A stretch of DNA of 64,000 nt from Streptosporangium canum (GTDB lineage Bacteria > Actinomycetota > Actinomycetes > Streptosporangiales > Streptosporangiaceae), in contig NZ_FOQY01000022.1 of NCBI RefSeq assembly GCF_900113865.1, positions 1-64,000 of the forward strand, written 5' to 3'. A program made the translations under genes and the position numbers. The first letter of the stretch is position 1, and the number at the start of each line of letters is the position of its first letter. The notes beneath the pieces are model-generated. The model was not told where the DNA came from, searched no databases, and saw nothing but the letters and a program-made list of their open reading frames with translations. Shown piece by piece: positions 32,179 through 41,364 of the stretch.

Positions 32179-34122
32179 GTGGCGGACGTGCATCCCGAGC
32201 ATGCGCAGCTCCAGGCGGACCGGATCTACCTGGGCTGGCAGTATGCCCTGTTGCACCCTGATCCGGGTCCGGCGCCCAAGCGCCCCTCCCCCGCCGAGGA
32301 CTCCGCCGACCCGGTCGATCCCGAGTGGGTGCGCAGGGAACGGCTCAACGAGGACCTGCTCAACCGGCCGGTGAAGATCTTCAGGATGTTCGTGACCGGG
32401 CTCGTCGTGCTGATCCTGCTCCTGGGTGTCACCGAGCTGCTGAGCTGGTCGTTCGCCGCGGTGGGGCTGATCGCCACCGGCGGGGTCGCGGCCTTCTGCA
32501 CCTACGCGATCCGCCAGGGCGACCGGGCGGTCCGCCACCGGATCCGGGAGCGCCAGGCGGTCGGCGACCGGCAGCGGGAGGAGCGCGACAGGGACCTGTT
32601 CCAGGCCCAGGAGGAGCACGCCGTCCGCTACCGGGAGTGGGCGGAGAAGAAGGAGCGCCACGACCGCCAGCTCACCTGGTACGCGGTGGCCGTGCCCGAC
32701 GAGATCGACCGGATCGACGTCGCGGGGGGCACGCTGCCCGGCTGGTCGGCGCTGATCACCCTGCTCGGCGCGACCCGGCTCTACAGCGGAGGCCACCTGA
32801 CCGTGCTCGACCTGTCCGAGGGCGCGATCGCCAAGGACCTGGTCGAGCTGGCGCGCAGGGGCGGCGACGACCCGCTGGTCTGGGTGCTCCCGGTCGACCT
32901 GCCCAAACTCGACCTGGGCGCGACGCTGGCCCCCGAGGCCTTCGCCGACGTGCTCGCCCACGTCGTGAGCGTCAGTGAGGAACACCGCACGACCAGGGAC
33001 CTGTCGTTCGACAACGCGATCCTGGAGCGGGTGCTGGAGGTCCTCGGCGAGAACGCCACGATCAACCAGGTCACCGCCGCCCTCCGGGCACTGGCCCAGG
33101 TCGGCGATCCGCGCGACGACCTCAGGTTCGGCCTGATCACCGCGGCCCAGCTGGAGCGCATCGGCACGCTGTTCGGCCGGGGCGTCAGCGACCGGGTGGT
33201 GATCGAGCGGGCCTGGGCGCTGGAGTCGCAGCTGCGCAAGCTGGAGACCCTCGGCTCGGAGGCGGTACGGCTGCCGCCCGCCCGCCTGCGGGTCGTGTCG
33301 ATGGACCGGCAGGCGGGCGTGTTCGGCAACCGGGTCCTCGGCACCTACGTGGCCACCGCGCTCACCCACATCCTGCGCCAGTCGCCCGCCTCCACGCGGC
33401 CGTGGTACCACACGATCATCGTCGCGGGCGCGGACAAGCTCCGCGGCGACGTGCTCGACCGGCTGATGGACGCCTGCGAGACCTCCAGGACCGGGCTGGT
33501 GCTCACCTACCGGTCGCTCACCCCGACCGTTCGGGAACGGCTCGGCCGGGGGCACGCGGCGGTGACGTTCATGCGGCTGGGCAACGCCGAGGACGCCCGG
33601 ATCGCCAGCGAGCACGTCGGCACCGAGCACCGCCTGGAGCTCGCCCAGCTCACCGAGACGATCAGCGCCGCCGGGGCCGGGCTGGAGGGCGGCTACGTCT
33701 CCACCGTCGGCCAGACGGAGGAGGGCGAGGACGAGCGGGATGTGAGCCGTACGGACCTCAAGGAGGACATCACCGAGTCCACCGAGTGGGGCCGCCGAGC
33801 GAGCAAGGCGATGGGGGAGACCGAACGGGTGCTGCACCGGTCCCGGGAGTTCCTCGTCGAGCCCCACCAGCTCCAGCAGCTCCCCACCACCTCGGTGATC
33901 GTCACCGACGCCACCGCGGAGGGACGCCGGGTCCGCCTCGCCGACGCCAACCCGGCGATACTGACCTTCCCGAAGACGACTCTGGGGGAGTTCGACGAGA
34001 TCAGGGAAGCCGCGCTGGACCGCGGCCCGCGGGAGGAGCCCCGCGAGCCGAGCCCCTTCGAGGACGCGCCGCCGAACCTCGGTCCGCCGCCGCCCAGGCT
34101 CGACTGGCGCAGACGCCAATGA
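32179..34122 (+). CDS. Membrane-bound ATPase-like protein with a degenerate Walker A motif
   Basis: 647 residues from GTG 32179 with GGAGG upstream. Two membrane helices (about 66-112) and a charged coiled coil (about 118-165) lead into an ATPase-like domain. At 183-190 it reads GGTLPGWS where a P-loop would be, with Trp189 in place of the essential Lys. A later TIIVAGADKLRGDVLDRL and VTFMRLGNAEDARIASEHVG resemble the Walker B and distal regions of TraG/VirD4-type coupling proteins. It therefore looks like an inactive partner of the ATPase encoded next. Confidence 0.75.
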   Translation: MADVHPEHAQLQADRIYLGWQYALLHPDPGPAPKRPSPAEDSADPVDPEWVRRERLNEDLLNRPVKIFRMFVTGLVVLILLLGVTELLSWSFAAVGLIATGGVAAFCTYAIRQGDRAVRHRIRERQAVGDRQREERDRDLFQAQEEHAVRYREWAEKKERHDRQLTWYAVAVPDEIDRIDVAGGTLPGWSALITLLGATRLYSGGHLTVLDLSEGAIAKDLVELARRGGDDPLVWVLPVDLPKLDLGATLAPEAFADVLAHVVSVSEEHRTTRDLSFDNAILERVLEVLGENATINQVTAALRALAQVGDPRDDLRFGLITAAQLERIGTLFGRGVSDRVVIERAWALESQLRKLETLGSEAVRLPPARLRVVSMDRQAGVFGNRVLGTYVATALTHILRQSPASTRPWYHTIIVAGADKLRGDVLDRLMDACETSRTGLVLTYRSLTPTVRERLGRGHAAVTFMRLGNAEDARIASEHVGTEHRLELAQLTETISAAGAGLEGGYVSTVGQTEEGEDERDVSRTDLKEDITESTEWGRRASKAMGETERVLHRSREFLVEPHQLQQLPTTSVIVTDATAEGRRVRLADANPAILTFPKTTLGEFDEIREAALDRGPREEPREPSPFEDAPPNLGPPPPRLDWRRRQ

Positions 34123-34294
34123 AGCGTCCGTTTGTGGTAATGGCCTGGCCAATGCGGGGGTGCGATCCCCTCGGAAGGTTCGACCTTGGTTGTTGGGGTG
34201 ACCTGCCCCCGGTACCCCGTCGCCCGGTACGGCGGGGCTGTCCGTGAAGCGTCGACCCCCCGGCCTCGGGCCGGGACCCCTGGGTGGAGACCAA

Positions 34295-37264
34295 ATGCAG
34301 CCAAGCGTGTCCCGTCCGCCGACCAGCCTGACCGGTCCCTGGTACCGGATCCAGGCGATCGCGGCGCCATCACGCAGTTCGTCGGCGGAATGGGACTTCG
34401 TCACCGTCCTGCCCGCGGTGCTCTCCGCGGCCCAGCGCAACCGGCCCTTCGTGGCGGGCTGGCTCTCCCGGGGCTCCGGTGCCCCGCTGGAGCTCATCAC
34501 CAACGCCGGGCCGCTGACGCCGCCGCGCCCGCCCCGCCGGGCCGCCGTCGAGAGCGAGCAGGTCCCCACCGGTCCCGAGCCGCTGCTGTTCCCCAGCGGC
34601 GCACGCGGGGTGCGGATCGGCGACGAATGGCTCCGCGACCTGTCCGACCTGGCCTGGACCATCTGCCCGGGACGGCAGGCCCCGCCGCTCGGCGGCCGCC
34701 GCGAGCCGGACGCCGACGAGATCAAGCGGCCCACGCTCTTCGAGTCCACGCTGGTCACGCTCATGTCCCGGCCCTTCGCCTGGCTGGTCGTGGCCGAGCA
34801 GACCGACCTGCTGGACGCCGAGGTGGCGCACCTGCGGACCCAGCTCAACGTGCTGAGACAGTACGGCGACGCCTCCGAGCGCTCGCGCTACGACGCCGAG
34901 CGGGCCGAGCGGCGCATGCAGGAGCTGGACGCCTTCCGCGAGGCCGGGCTCTGGAGCGTGCGGGTGCTGGCCGGCGCCGCCGGCCCCGAGGAGCTGCGCC
35001 AGATCGCTCCCGTGCTGGTCGGTTCCGCCGAGATGAGCCACCATCCCTACCGCCTGCGCAGCGCGCTGTCCGGCCCGGTGTACGGCTTCGCCGACGCGCT
35101 CTCGGTGACCCTGCAGGACCCCGCCGACGGCACCGCCGCTCCGTTCGCGGCCACCGCCGGGGCGCTCGCCGCGCTCGCCGGGCTGCCCCGGCGGGAGGTG
35201 CCGGGGGTCCGGGTGCTCGACGCCGGCTTCTTCGACGTGACCAGCGAGGCGGACGTCACCCCCGGCGCCATGACCGTCGATCTCGGGTCGATCCTGGACG
35301 GCCAGGACAGGGCGGTCGGCTCGTTCAAGGTCCCGCTCGCCACCCTGAACCGGCACGCGTTCATCACCGGGGCCACCGGCTCGGGCAAGTCCCAGACCGT
35401 CAGGCACCTGCTGGAGCAGCTCACCGGCGCCGGCATCCCGTGGCTGGCCATCGAGCCGGCCAAGTCCGAGTACGCCGCGATGGGCGGCCGGGTCGAGCAT
35501 CTGGCCCCGGTGACCGTGATCAACCCGTCGGCCCCGGACAGCGTGCCGTTCAGCGTCAACCCGCTCGCCCCGGAGCCCGGCTATCCGGTCCAGGCCCACA
35601 TCGACATGGTGCGGGCGCTGTTCATGGCGGCCTTCGACGCCGAGGAGCCGTTCCCCCAGATCATGTCGCTCGCCCTGCAGCGGGTCTACGAGGCCAACGG
35701 CTGGGACGTGGTCACCGGCTGGGCGGCTCCCGGCGCGGCCGTGCGGCCCGCCGTACCGACTCTTGAGCAGTTGCAGCAGCACGCGATGGACGTGATCAAG
35801 GAGATCGGCTACGGCAGGGAGGTCCAGGCAGACGTCGAGGGTTTCATCTCGCTGCGGCTGCGGTCGCTGCGGGTCGGCTCGGCGGGCCGCTTCTTCGAGG
35901 GCGGTCACCCCGCCGACATCGGCGACCTGCTCCAGCGCAACGTGGTGTTCGCCATCGAGGACGTGGCCAACGACGAGGACAAGGCGTTCCTGATGGGCAC
36001 GCTGATCATCCGGATCGTCGAGCACCTGCGGATGCGGGCCAGGAAGGAGCGGAGCAGCGGGCTCCGGCACGTCATCGTGATCGAGGAGGCGCACCGGCTG
36101 CTCCGCGACCGGGGCGCCGGACGGGCCAGCACGCACGCGGTCGAGCTGCTGGCGGGCATGCTCGCGGAGATCCGCGCGTACGGCGAGGGCATCGTGGTGG
36201 CCGAGCAGATCCCCACCAAGCTGGTCTCCGACGTCGTGAAGAACACCGCGCTGAAGGTCGTGCACCGGCTCCCGGCCGAGGACGACCGGCAGCTCGTCGG
36301 GGCCGCGATGAACCTGAGCGAGGAGCAGTCCAGGCAGGTCGTCTCGTTGCAGCCCGGGGTCGCGGCGATCTTCGCCGACGGGATGGACCGGCCGCTCCGG
36401 GTCCAGGTGCCGCTGGGGGAGGACCGCGAGCGGCTGATCCCCGGTCACATGCCGCCGATCTGCGGCCGCCGTTCGGCGGCGTGCGGCCAGGAGTGCAGGA
36501 CGGGCCGGGCGTGCACGCTCGTCGAGCTCCGCGAGGCCGACCTGCTCGCCGACGCGCCCGAATGGGCCTGGCTGCGGATCTGGACCGACACCCTGGTGCT
36601 GGCCTTCTGCACCGACCGGCCGGTCCCGGGGGTGCCCCGGGTGCTGGCCGACCTCTGGGCCGAGCTCCCGCTGCGGCGGCGCGAGTGCCTGCTCGCCACG
36701 GCGGTGGAGCGCGGCGTGGGCCGCCGTGCGTGGTCGCTGCGGACCGTCAGCGACCCGCTGAAGCTGACCGAGCAGGTCGCCATGGCCGCGACCCGGTTGC
36801 TGGGACCCGACCGCGAGGTCGGCGAGCGGCCCGGTCCGGCCTGGGTCATCCCGCAGGTCCGCTGGCTGCACGAGGTGGACCGGGTGTTCCCCTACGGGCA
36901 GCCCGCGCCCAACCCGCGCGGTCCCGCGCCGGTCATGGAGTACGCGCTGTTCAGCCGGCCGGCCAACGGTGCCGAGCTGCTCGGCCACCGGGCCAAGGCG
37001 CTGCGCCATCACCCGCTCTCCATGGAGGTCGACCGCAACCGGGCGCTGGCCTGGCGCGTGATCCTCGGTGACGACGAGCGCGAGGGGGTGGAGCGGGACA
37101 TCCTCATGGTGACGATCGGCGTCGACCCGGCCGAGCGGCTCCGGCACGTTGCTCAGACGATGGGCGCGGGATGGATGGAGAGTGTGCTGTCCTGGCCGCA
37201 CCGGTTCGTGCTGCCGTTCGACGCGGCGTCACCGGAGACCGCCGAGCTCGCTTTCAGTGAGTAG
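34295..37264 (+). CDS. HerA/FtsK-superfamily ATPase
   Basis: 989 residues from ATG 34295 (GGTGGAG upstream; GTG 34244 is possible). An unrecognised N-terminal 330 residues precede the motor domain: Walker A GATGSGKSQ (359-367), Walker B HVIVIEEAH (592-600) and the EQIPTKLVSDVVKNTALKVVHRL segment typical of HerA/DUF87 helicase-translocases. A Cys cluster at 723, 730, 734 and 740 probably binds metal, and a C-terminal helical domain of about 230 residues follows. It may move DNA or protein at the membrane through the preceding protein. No nuclease such as NurA is adjacent. Confidence 0.85.
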   Translation: MQPSVSRPPTSLTGPWYRIQAIAAPSRSSSAEWDFVTVLPAVLSAAQRNRPFVAGWLSRGSGAPLELITNAGPLTPPRPPRRAAVESEQVPTGPEPLLFPSGARGVRIGDEWLRDLSDLAWTICPGRQAPPLGGRREPDADEIKRPTLFESTLVTLMSRPFAWLVVAEQTDLLDAEVAHLRTQLNVLRQYGDASERSRYDAERAERRMQELDAFREAGLWSVRVLAGAAGPEELRQIAPVLVGSAEMSHHPYRLRSALSGPVYGFADALSVTLQDPADGTAAPFAATAGALAALAGLPRREVPGVRVLDAGFFDVTSEADVTPGAMTVDLGSILDGQDRAVGSFKVPLATLNRHAFITGATGSGKSQTVRHLLEQLTGAGIPWLAIEPAKSEYAAMGGRVEHLAPVTVINPSAPDSVPFSVNPLAPEPGYPVQAHIDMVRALFMAAFDAEEPFPQIMSLALQRVYEANGWDVVTGWAAPGAAVRPAVPTLEQLQQHAMDVIKEIGYGREVQADVEGFISLRLRSLRVGSAGRFFEGGHPADIGDLLQRNVVFAIEDVANDEDKAFLMGTLIIRIVEHLRMRARKERSSGLRHVIVIEEAHRLLRDRGAGRASTHAVELLAGMLAEIRAYGEGIVVAEQIPTKLVSDVVKNTALKVVHRLPAEDDRQLVGAAMNLSEEQSRQVVSLQPGVAAIFADGMDRPLRVQVPLGEDRERLIPGHMPPICGRRSAACGQECRTGRACTLVELREADLLADAPEWAWLRIWTDTLVLAFCTDRPVPGVPRVLADLWAELPLRRRECLLATAVERGVGRRAWSLRTVSDPLKLTEQVAMAATRLLGPDREVGERPGPAWVIPQVRWLHEVDRVFPYGQPAPNPRGPAPVMEYALFSRPANGAELLGHRAKALRHHPLSMEVDRNRALAWRVILGDDEREGVERDILMVTIGVDPAERLRHVAQTMGAGWMESVLSWPHRFVLPFDAASPETAELAFSE

Positions 37265-37419
37265 TGGGAGGCCCGCGCCAGGAACCGGGGCTGTGGGGAT
37301 TGCCCCGGCCGCCGGTGCACGGCCCGCGTCCCACCTGAGCCGGCGCGGGGCGTCGCCGGAGGGCGGCACCGGGCGTTGCCGGACGGTGCCAGCGCCCAAC
37401 CACGGCTAGGATCTGCGGC

Positions 37420-37494
37420 ATGAACGATTCGGCGAACCAGGTCCGGATCGCTGAGTCGTCCTGCGACAGGCGGCTAGGCGAGGAGACGGCATGA
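37420..37494 (+). CDS. Possible 24-residue leader ORF coupled to murT
   Basis: ATG 37420 lies 8 nt after a TAGGAT -10 box (37407-37412), as in leaderless messages. The frame runs 24 codons and its TGA overlaps the murT ATG (ATGA). The strong GAGGAG before murT lies inside it. It may couple or tune translation of murT-gatD. The peptide (MNDSANQVRIAESS start) has no known relative to me. Confidence 0.4.
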   Translation: MNDSANQVRIAESSCDRRLGEETA

Positions 37495-38780
37495 CTCAGC
37501 TTCCGCTGCGGGCACAGCTCGCGAGTGCGCTCGGCCGGACGGCCGCCACCCTGTCCCGGGCGACCGGCCGAGGCGACGGATCGGTGATCGGTGGCCGGGT
37601 CGGCCTGGCGCTGGAGCCCGACCTGCTGCGCAAGCTCGCGCAGGACCGCAAACTGGCCCTGGTGAGCGCGACCAACGGCAAGACCACCACCACCCGCCTG
37701 ATCACCTCCGCGCTGCAGGAGCTCGGCGACGTCGCCACCAACGCCTTCGGCGCCAACATGCCCGCCGGGCACGTCTCGGCGCTGTCGTCGGCCAAGCACG
37801 CCCCCTACGGCGTCCTGGAGGTCGACGAGAAATACCTGCCCGAGGTGATCAACACCACCGGCGCCGGTGTGATCGTCCTGATGAACCTCAGCCGCGACCA
37901 GATGGACCGGGCCGGCGAGATCTGGCTGCTGGCCCAGAAGTGGCGCCGGGCGCTCGCCGGAAAGAACACCCACGTCATCGCCAACGCCGACGATCCGCTG
38001 GTGGCCTGGGGCGCCTCCACGGCCGCCAGGGTCACCTGGGTGTCGGCCGGGCAGCCGTGGAAGGAAGACTCCTGGTGCTGCCCCGAGTGCGGCGGCCCGC
38101 TCGACCGCAAGGGCATGGAGTACACCCCGCCCGGCGGTCACGTCTCGGGCATGGTGACCTCCCGCACGGCCGAGAACGACTGGGCCTGCCGCGAGTGCAC
38201 CTTCCGGCGGCCCGAGCCGTCCTGGTTCCTCGACGACGACGCGGTGATCGACCCGCGCGGGCAGCGCTGGGTGCTGGACATCCAGCTCCCCGGCCGGGCC
38301 AACCGGGCCAACGCCGTGGTCGCGCTGGCCACCGCCGAGACGTTCGGCCTGCCGGTCCAGCGCGCGCTGCCCCGCCTGCGCGAGGTCACCTCCGTCGCGG
38401 GCCGCTACACCACCGTGCAGCGCGACGGGCGGCACGCCCGGCTGCTGCTCGCCAAGAACCCGGCCGGCTGGCTGGAGGCGTTCGACGTGCTCGACCGCTC
38501 GCTGCCGGTGATCCTGTCGGTGAACGCCCAGGGCCCCGACGGCCGCGACACCTCCTGGCTGTGGGACGTCGACTACCGCGTCCTGCGCGGCAGGCCGGTC
38601 TACGTGGCCGGGGAGCGGCGGCTCGACCTCGCGCTCCGGCTGGACGTGGCGGGCGTGCCGTTCCAGCTGGCCGACTCCTTCGAGCAGGCGCTCGCCGCGC
38701 AACCGCCGGGCAAGGTCGACGTGATCGCCAACTACACCGCCTTCCAGCAGATTCGATCGGAGTTCGGTCGTGCAGTCTGA
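37491..38780 (+). CDS. murT: Lipid II isoglutaminyl synthase subunit MurT
   Basis: 429 residues. Mur-ligase ATPase motif SATNGKTTTTR (59-69), central-domain EVDEKYLPEV, and the MurT-specific four-Cys zinc ribbon (CCPECGG and CRECTF) followed by a DUF1727 C-terminal domain. With GatD it amidates the D-Glu of lipid II to D-isoglutamine using glutamine and ATP, needed for peptidoglycan cross-linking in Gram-positives. gatD overlaps its 3' end. Confidence 0.95.
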   Translation: MTQLPLRAQLASALGRTAATLSRATGRGDGSVIGGRVGLALEPDLLRKLAQDRKLALVSATNGKTTTTRLITSALQELGDVATNAFGANMPAGHVSALSSAKHAPYGVLEVDEKYLPEVINTTGAGVIVLMNLSRDQMDRAGEIWLLAQKWRRALAGKNTHVIANADDPLVAWGASTAARVTWVSAGQPWKEDSWCCPECGGPLDRKGMEYTPPGGHVSGMVTSRTAENDWACRECTFRRPEPSWFLDDDAVIDPRGQRWVLDIQLPGRANRANAVVALATAETFGLPVQRALPRLREVTSVAGRYTTVQRDGRHARLLLAKNPAGWLEAFDVLDRSLPVILSVNAQGPDGRDTSWLWDVDYRVLRGRPVYVAGERRLDLALRLDVAGVPFQLADSFEQALAAQPPGKVDVIANYTAFQQIRSEFGRAV

Positions 38781-39486
38781 CAGCGCCCTGCGACTCGTCT
38801 GGATCTATCCGGACCTGTTGAGCACCTACGGGGACCAGGGCAACGTCCTGGTCCTGGAGCAGCGCGCCCAGCGCCGCGGCATCCCGGTCGAGACCGTTCA
38901 CGTGCGCTCGGCCGACCCGGTGCCCGAGGGCGGCGACATCTACCTGATCGGCGGCGGCGAGGACCGGCCGCAGATCCTGGCCGCCGAGCGGCTGCGCCGG
39001 GACGGCGGCCTGCACCGGGCCGTCGCGCGCGGCGCCGCCCTGCTGGCCGTCTGCGCGGGTTACCAGATCATGGGCACCACGTTCGGCGGCGAGGAGGGGC
39101 AGCCGGTCGTCGGCATCGGGCTGATCGACATCGCCAGCGGCCGCGGCGAGGGCCGCGCGGTCGGAGAGCTGGCCGGTGAGGCGGACCCGGCGCTCGGCAT
39201 CCCGACGCTGACCGGCTTCGAGAACCACATGGGCGTCACCCGGCTGGGCGCCGGCGTCCGTCCGCTGGCCCGTACGGCGATCGGCACCGGCAACGGCGAC
39301 GGCACCGAGGGCTGCCACATCGGCAGGATCGTCGGCACCTACCTGCACGGCCCCGCGCTCGCCCGCAACCCCGGCCTCGCCGACCTCCTGCTGGGCTGGG
39401 CGGTCGGCGCCCAGCTCCCGCCGATCGACGACACCTGGTTCGAACGGCTCCGCCAGGAGCGGCTGGCCGCGGTGCTGCCCCGCTGA
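38770..39486 (+). CDS. gatD: Lipid II isoglutaminyl synthase subunit GatD
   Basis: 238 residues, GTG start overlapping the murT stop by 11 nt. Class I glutamine amidotransferase of the CobB/CobQ type: catalytic Cys in LLAVCAGYQIMG, His in GTYLHGPALARN, and the opening LRLVWIYPDLLSTYGDQGN shared by GatD proteins. It releases ammonia from glutamine for MurT. Confidence 0.95.
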   Translation: MQSDSALRLVWIYPDLLSTYGDQGNVLVLEQRAQRRGIPVETVHVRSADPVPEGGDIYLIGGGEDRPQILAAERLRRDGGLHRAVARGAALLAVCAGYQIMGTTFGGEEGQPVVGIGLIDIASGRGEGRAVGELAGEADPALGIPTLTGFENHMGVTRLGAGVRPLARTAIGTGNGDGTEGCHIGRIVGTYLHGPALARNPGLADLLLGWAVGAQLPPIDDTWFERLRQERLAAVLPR

Positions 39487-39562
39487 GAGCGGACCGGCCG
39501 TCAGGGTCGCACCCCTTCCGGGAGCGCGGCCCTGGCAGCCGGCGGACGAGTGCCGGGCTCCG

Positions 39563-39925
39563 TCAGTAGACGAGCGCCTGGACCCCCTCGCCGAGGACCT
39601 CCTCGACGAAGGTGGGGGCGCCCGCGATGCGCACGCCCTCGATCACGTCGTCCACCTTGATGTCGCGCCGGGAGGCGCACTGCGTGCACAGCGTCACCCG
39701 GCCTGCCGCCAGCACCGCGTCGAGCAGGTCGCCGAGCTGGGCGGCGTGCGGCAGTGTGAACTCCTTCGCCCGTCCGGGAAGGGCGAACCATGATGACTCG
39801 CCGGTCAGCCAGAGGGAGACGGGAACCCCGCTCGCCAACGCCGCCGCGGCCACCGTGAACGCCTGGTTGCAGCGCTCGGGTGCGTCCTCGCCGGCGGTCA
39901 CCTTGATCACCAGTGATCGTGCCAT
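39563..39925 (-). CDS. DsrE-family protein
   Basis: 120 residues. DsrE/F-like alpha-beta fold (SLVIKVTAGEDAPERCNQAFTVAAAAL) with a CTQCASRR segment carrying Cys residues at the position of the sulfur-relay site, and a C-terminal GEGVQALVY. Relatives bind or pass sulfane sulfur or act as peroxiredoxin-like subunits. It is a single gene, convergent with gatD. Confidence 0.85.
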   Translation of the reverse strand: MARSLVIKVTAGEDAPERCNQAFTVAAAALASGVPVSLWLTGESSWFALPGRAKEFTLPHAAQLGDLLDAVLAAGRVTLCTQCASRRDIKVDDVIEGVRIAGAPTFVEEVLGEGVQALVY

Positions 39926-39992
39926 GCCTGAAGCCTATGCGGGTCCGTGTCCCGGGCGCGAGCCGTGCCGGGCCGGCTCTAGGCTCGGATTC

Positions 39993-40502
39993 ATGGACGT
40001 TCCCGAACTGCATCCCGACCTTGAGCCGATCGCCTTCCTCGTGGGCCGGTGGGAAGGTGCCGGGGTGGGTGGATACCCGACGATCGAGAGCTTCAACTTC
40101 GGCCAGGAGATCGTCTTCGGTCACAACGGCAAGCCCTTTCTGACCTACACCAGTCGCACCTGGCTGCTCGACGAGGCGGGCGCCAAGGTCCGCCCGCTGG
40201 GCACCGAGACCGGTTTCTGGCGCCAGTTGCCCGACCGCCAGTTGGAGGTGTGCCTGTCGCATCCGACCGGCATCGTGGAGATCTACCTCGGCGAGGTGGT
40301 CTTCAACAAGATCGAGCTACGGACCGACGTGGTCGCGCGCACCGGGACCGCCAAGGAGTACACCGCCGGTCACCGCCTCTACGGCCTGGTCAACGGCAAC
40401 CTGATGTGGGCCTACGACATGGCGGCGGTGGGACAGCAGCTCCAGTCGCACATCTCCGCCGAGCTCAAGAAGGTGGCCGACTTCGTGCCCGAGGTCGACT
40501 AG
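39993..40502 (+). CDS. Nitrobindin (FABP-like haem-binding protein)
   Basis: 169 residues. GRWEGAGVGGYPTI (18-31) carries the GxWxGxG motif of nitrobindins, and EYTAGHRLYGLVNGNL holds the likely haem-ligand His. A ten-stranded beta-barrel binding ferric haem; relatives isomerise peroxynitrite. The neighbouring DUF2470 gene, also haem-linked, lies 14 nt downstream. Confidence 0.9.
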   Translation: MDVPELHPDLEPIAFLVGRWEGAGVGGYPTIESFNFGQEIVFGHNGKPFLTYTSRTWLLDEAGAKVRPLGTETGFWRQLPDRQLEVCLSHPTGIVEIYLGEVVFNKIELRTDVVARTGTAKEYTAGHRLYGLVNGNLMWAYDMAAVGQQLQSHISAELKKVADFVPEVD

Positions 40503-40516
40503 CTACGATCTGGGGC

Positions 40517-40822
40517 ATGAATTCCCCTTTCACCCCCGAAGTAGTCAACGCCATCAAACGTCATATGAACGACGACCACGGTGATGACGCGCTACTGATC
40601 TGCAAGGGCCTCGGCGGGCAGCCCGAGGCCACCGGCGCGACGACGACGGGGGTGGACGCGGAGGCGATCGAGTTCGCCGCGGTGGTGGGCGGTCAGGACG
40701 TCGTGGTCCGGGTCCCGTGGGGCACCACGCTGACCGAGCGCGCCCAGGTGCGCACGGAAGTGGTCCGCCTCTACCAGGAGGCCTGCGCCGCCCTCGGCGT
40801 CCCCGCCCGCGGCGAGCACTGA
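40517..40822 (+). CDS. DUF2470-domain protein
   Basis: 101 residues. The HMNDDHGDDALLICK motif is the DUF2470 signature seen at the C-terminus of haem-utilisation (HugZ/PNPOx-like) proteins; here the domain stands alone. It lies 14 nt after the nitrobindin gene and probably shares its transcript. No enzymatic residues are proposed. Confidence 0.85.
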   Translation: MNSPFTPEVVNAIKRHMNDDHGDDALLICKGLGGQPEATGATTTGVDAEAIEFAAVVGGQDVVVRVPWGTTLTERAQVRTEVVRLYQEACAALGVPARGEH

Positions 40823-41271
40823 CCGCCCGCGGCGGGGCCTCCGGAACCGGAGGAGATCGCGGGAGGGGCCTTGGCGGATAAAGGGGCCTCGGAAAGGGAG
40901 GGGCCCGGAAAAAGGGAAGAACCCCGGGCCTGCTCCTCCTGCCGTGCAGGAGGGCCAGATGGACCAAAGGCGGGATAAGGGTTAACCCGTCTTCTGGCAG
41001 CCCGGGGTTCCGGTGATTGTCGTGGATTCGCCGAACGTCGCCAGACGTCCGGACAGAGTCCGGAGCGACGGCGTCCTAGCGGACAGCCACCTCGCTAGCC
41101 CAACTATGATCAACCATTGTTCGGACCACCTCCTTTCGGCGTGCCCCGAGACTACGTTCCCAGCTCGGACCGGGCAAATGATTTTCCGCCCCATCCGGCG
41201 ACCTCGCCCCGGGCCCCATTGAGACCCTGCTCAGAGGGCCGATGGGAACAGAAGCGGTACAGCGCCGGGAC
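40823..41271. other. Gene-free left border of the accessory island
   Basis: 450 bp without a convincing gene. It holds a perfect hairpin CCTCCTGC-CGT-GCAGGAGG (40935-40953) after a purine-rich run, a likely terminator for the nitrobindin-DUF2470 operon. GC then falls (41040-41170) before the tRNA-like gene. No mobile-element end was recognised. Confidence 0.5.
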
Positions 41272-41362
41272 GCTCTTGCCGTCTAGTGGCCCAAGATCGG
41301 CGCATCCCCTGGCAGCATCTGGGGAGCGCCGGACGCCGGTTCGAATCCGGTCGAGAGCACCA
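41272..41362 (+). ncRNA. tRNA-like RNA with an abnormally long anticodon arm
   Basis: Both ends are tRNA: acceptor GCTCTTG (41272-41278) pairs with CGAGAGC (41352-41358), followed by A and an encoded CCA; a D-arm GTCT/AGAT with GG in its loop resembles tRNA-Glu; the T-arm GCCGG-TTCGAAT-CCGGT is canonical. The anticodon arm is 32 nt instead of 17: GGCGC/GCGCC extended by TCCCC/GGGGA (one bulged A) with an 11-nt loop. A strong terminator starts 3 nt after the CCA. It is not an ordinary translating tRNA; a decayed tRNA that gained a hairpin, or a tRNA mimic with another role, are both possible. Confidence 0.65.
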
Positions 41363-41364
41363 CA

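Noticed and set aside
34123-34294. tRNA-like stretch (GGTTCGACC) between the two ATPase-like genes
   Set aside because: Only the T-loop-like string is present; no acceptor or D-arm pairing could be formed.
32143-37201. Very long leftward open frames (901 and 943 codons) opposite the ATPase-like genes
   Set aside because: They mirror the third-position GC of the real rightward genes, are His/Gln/Asp/Arg-rich without motifs, and have no ribosome binding sites.
40982-41194. 70-codon leftward open frame in the gap before the tRNA-like gene
   Set aside because: No ribosome binding site, mixed composition, overlaps a likely promoter region; no recognisable similarity.
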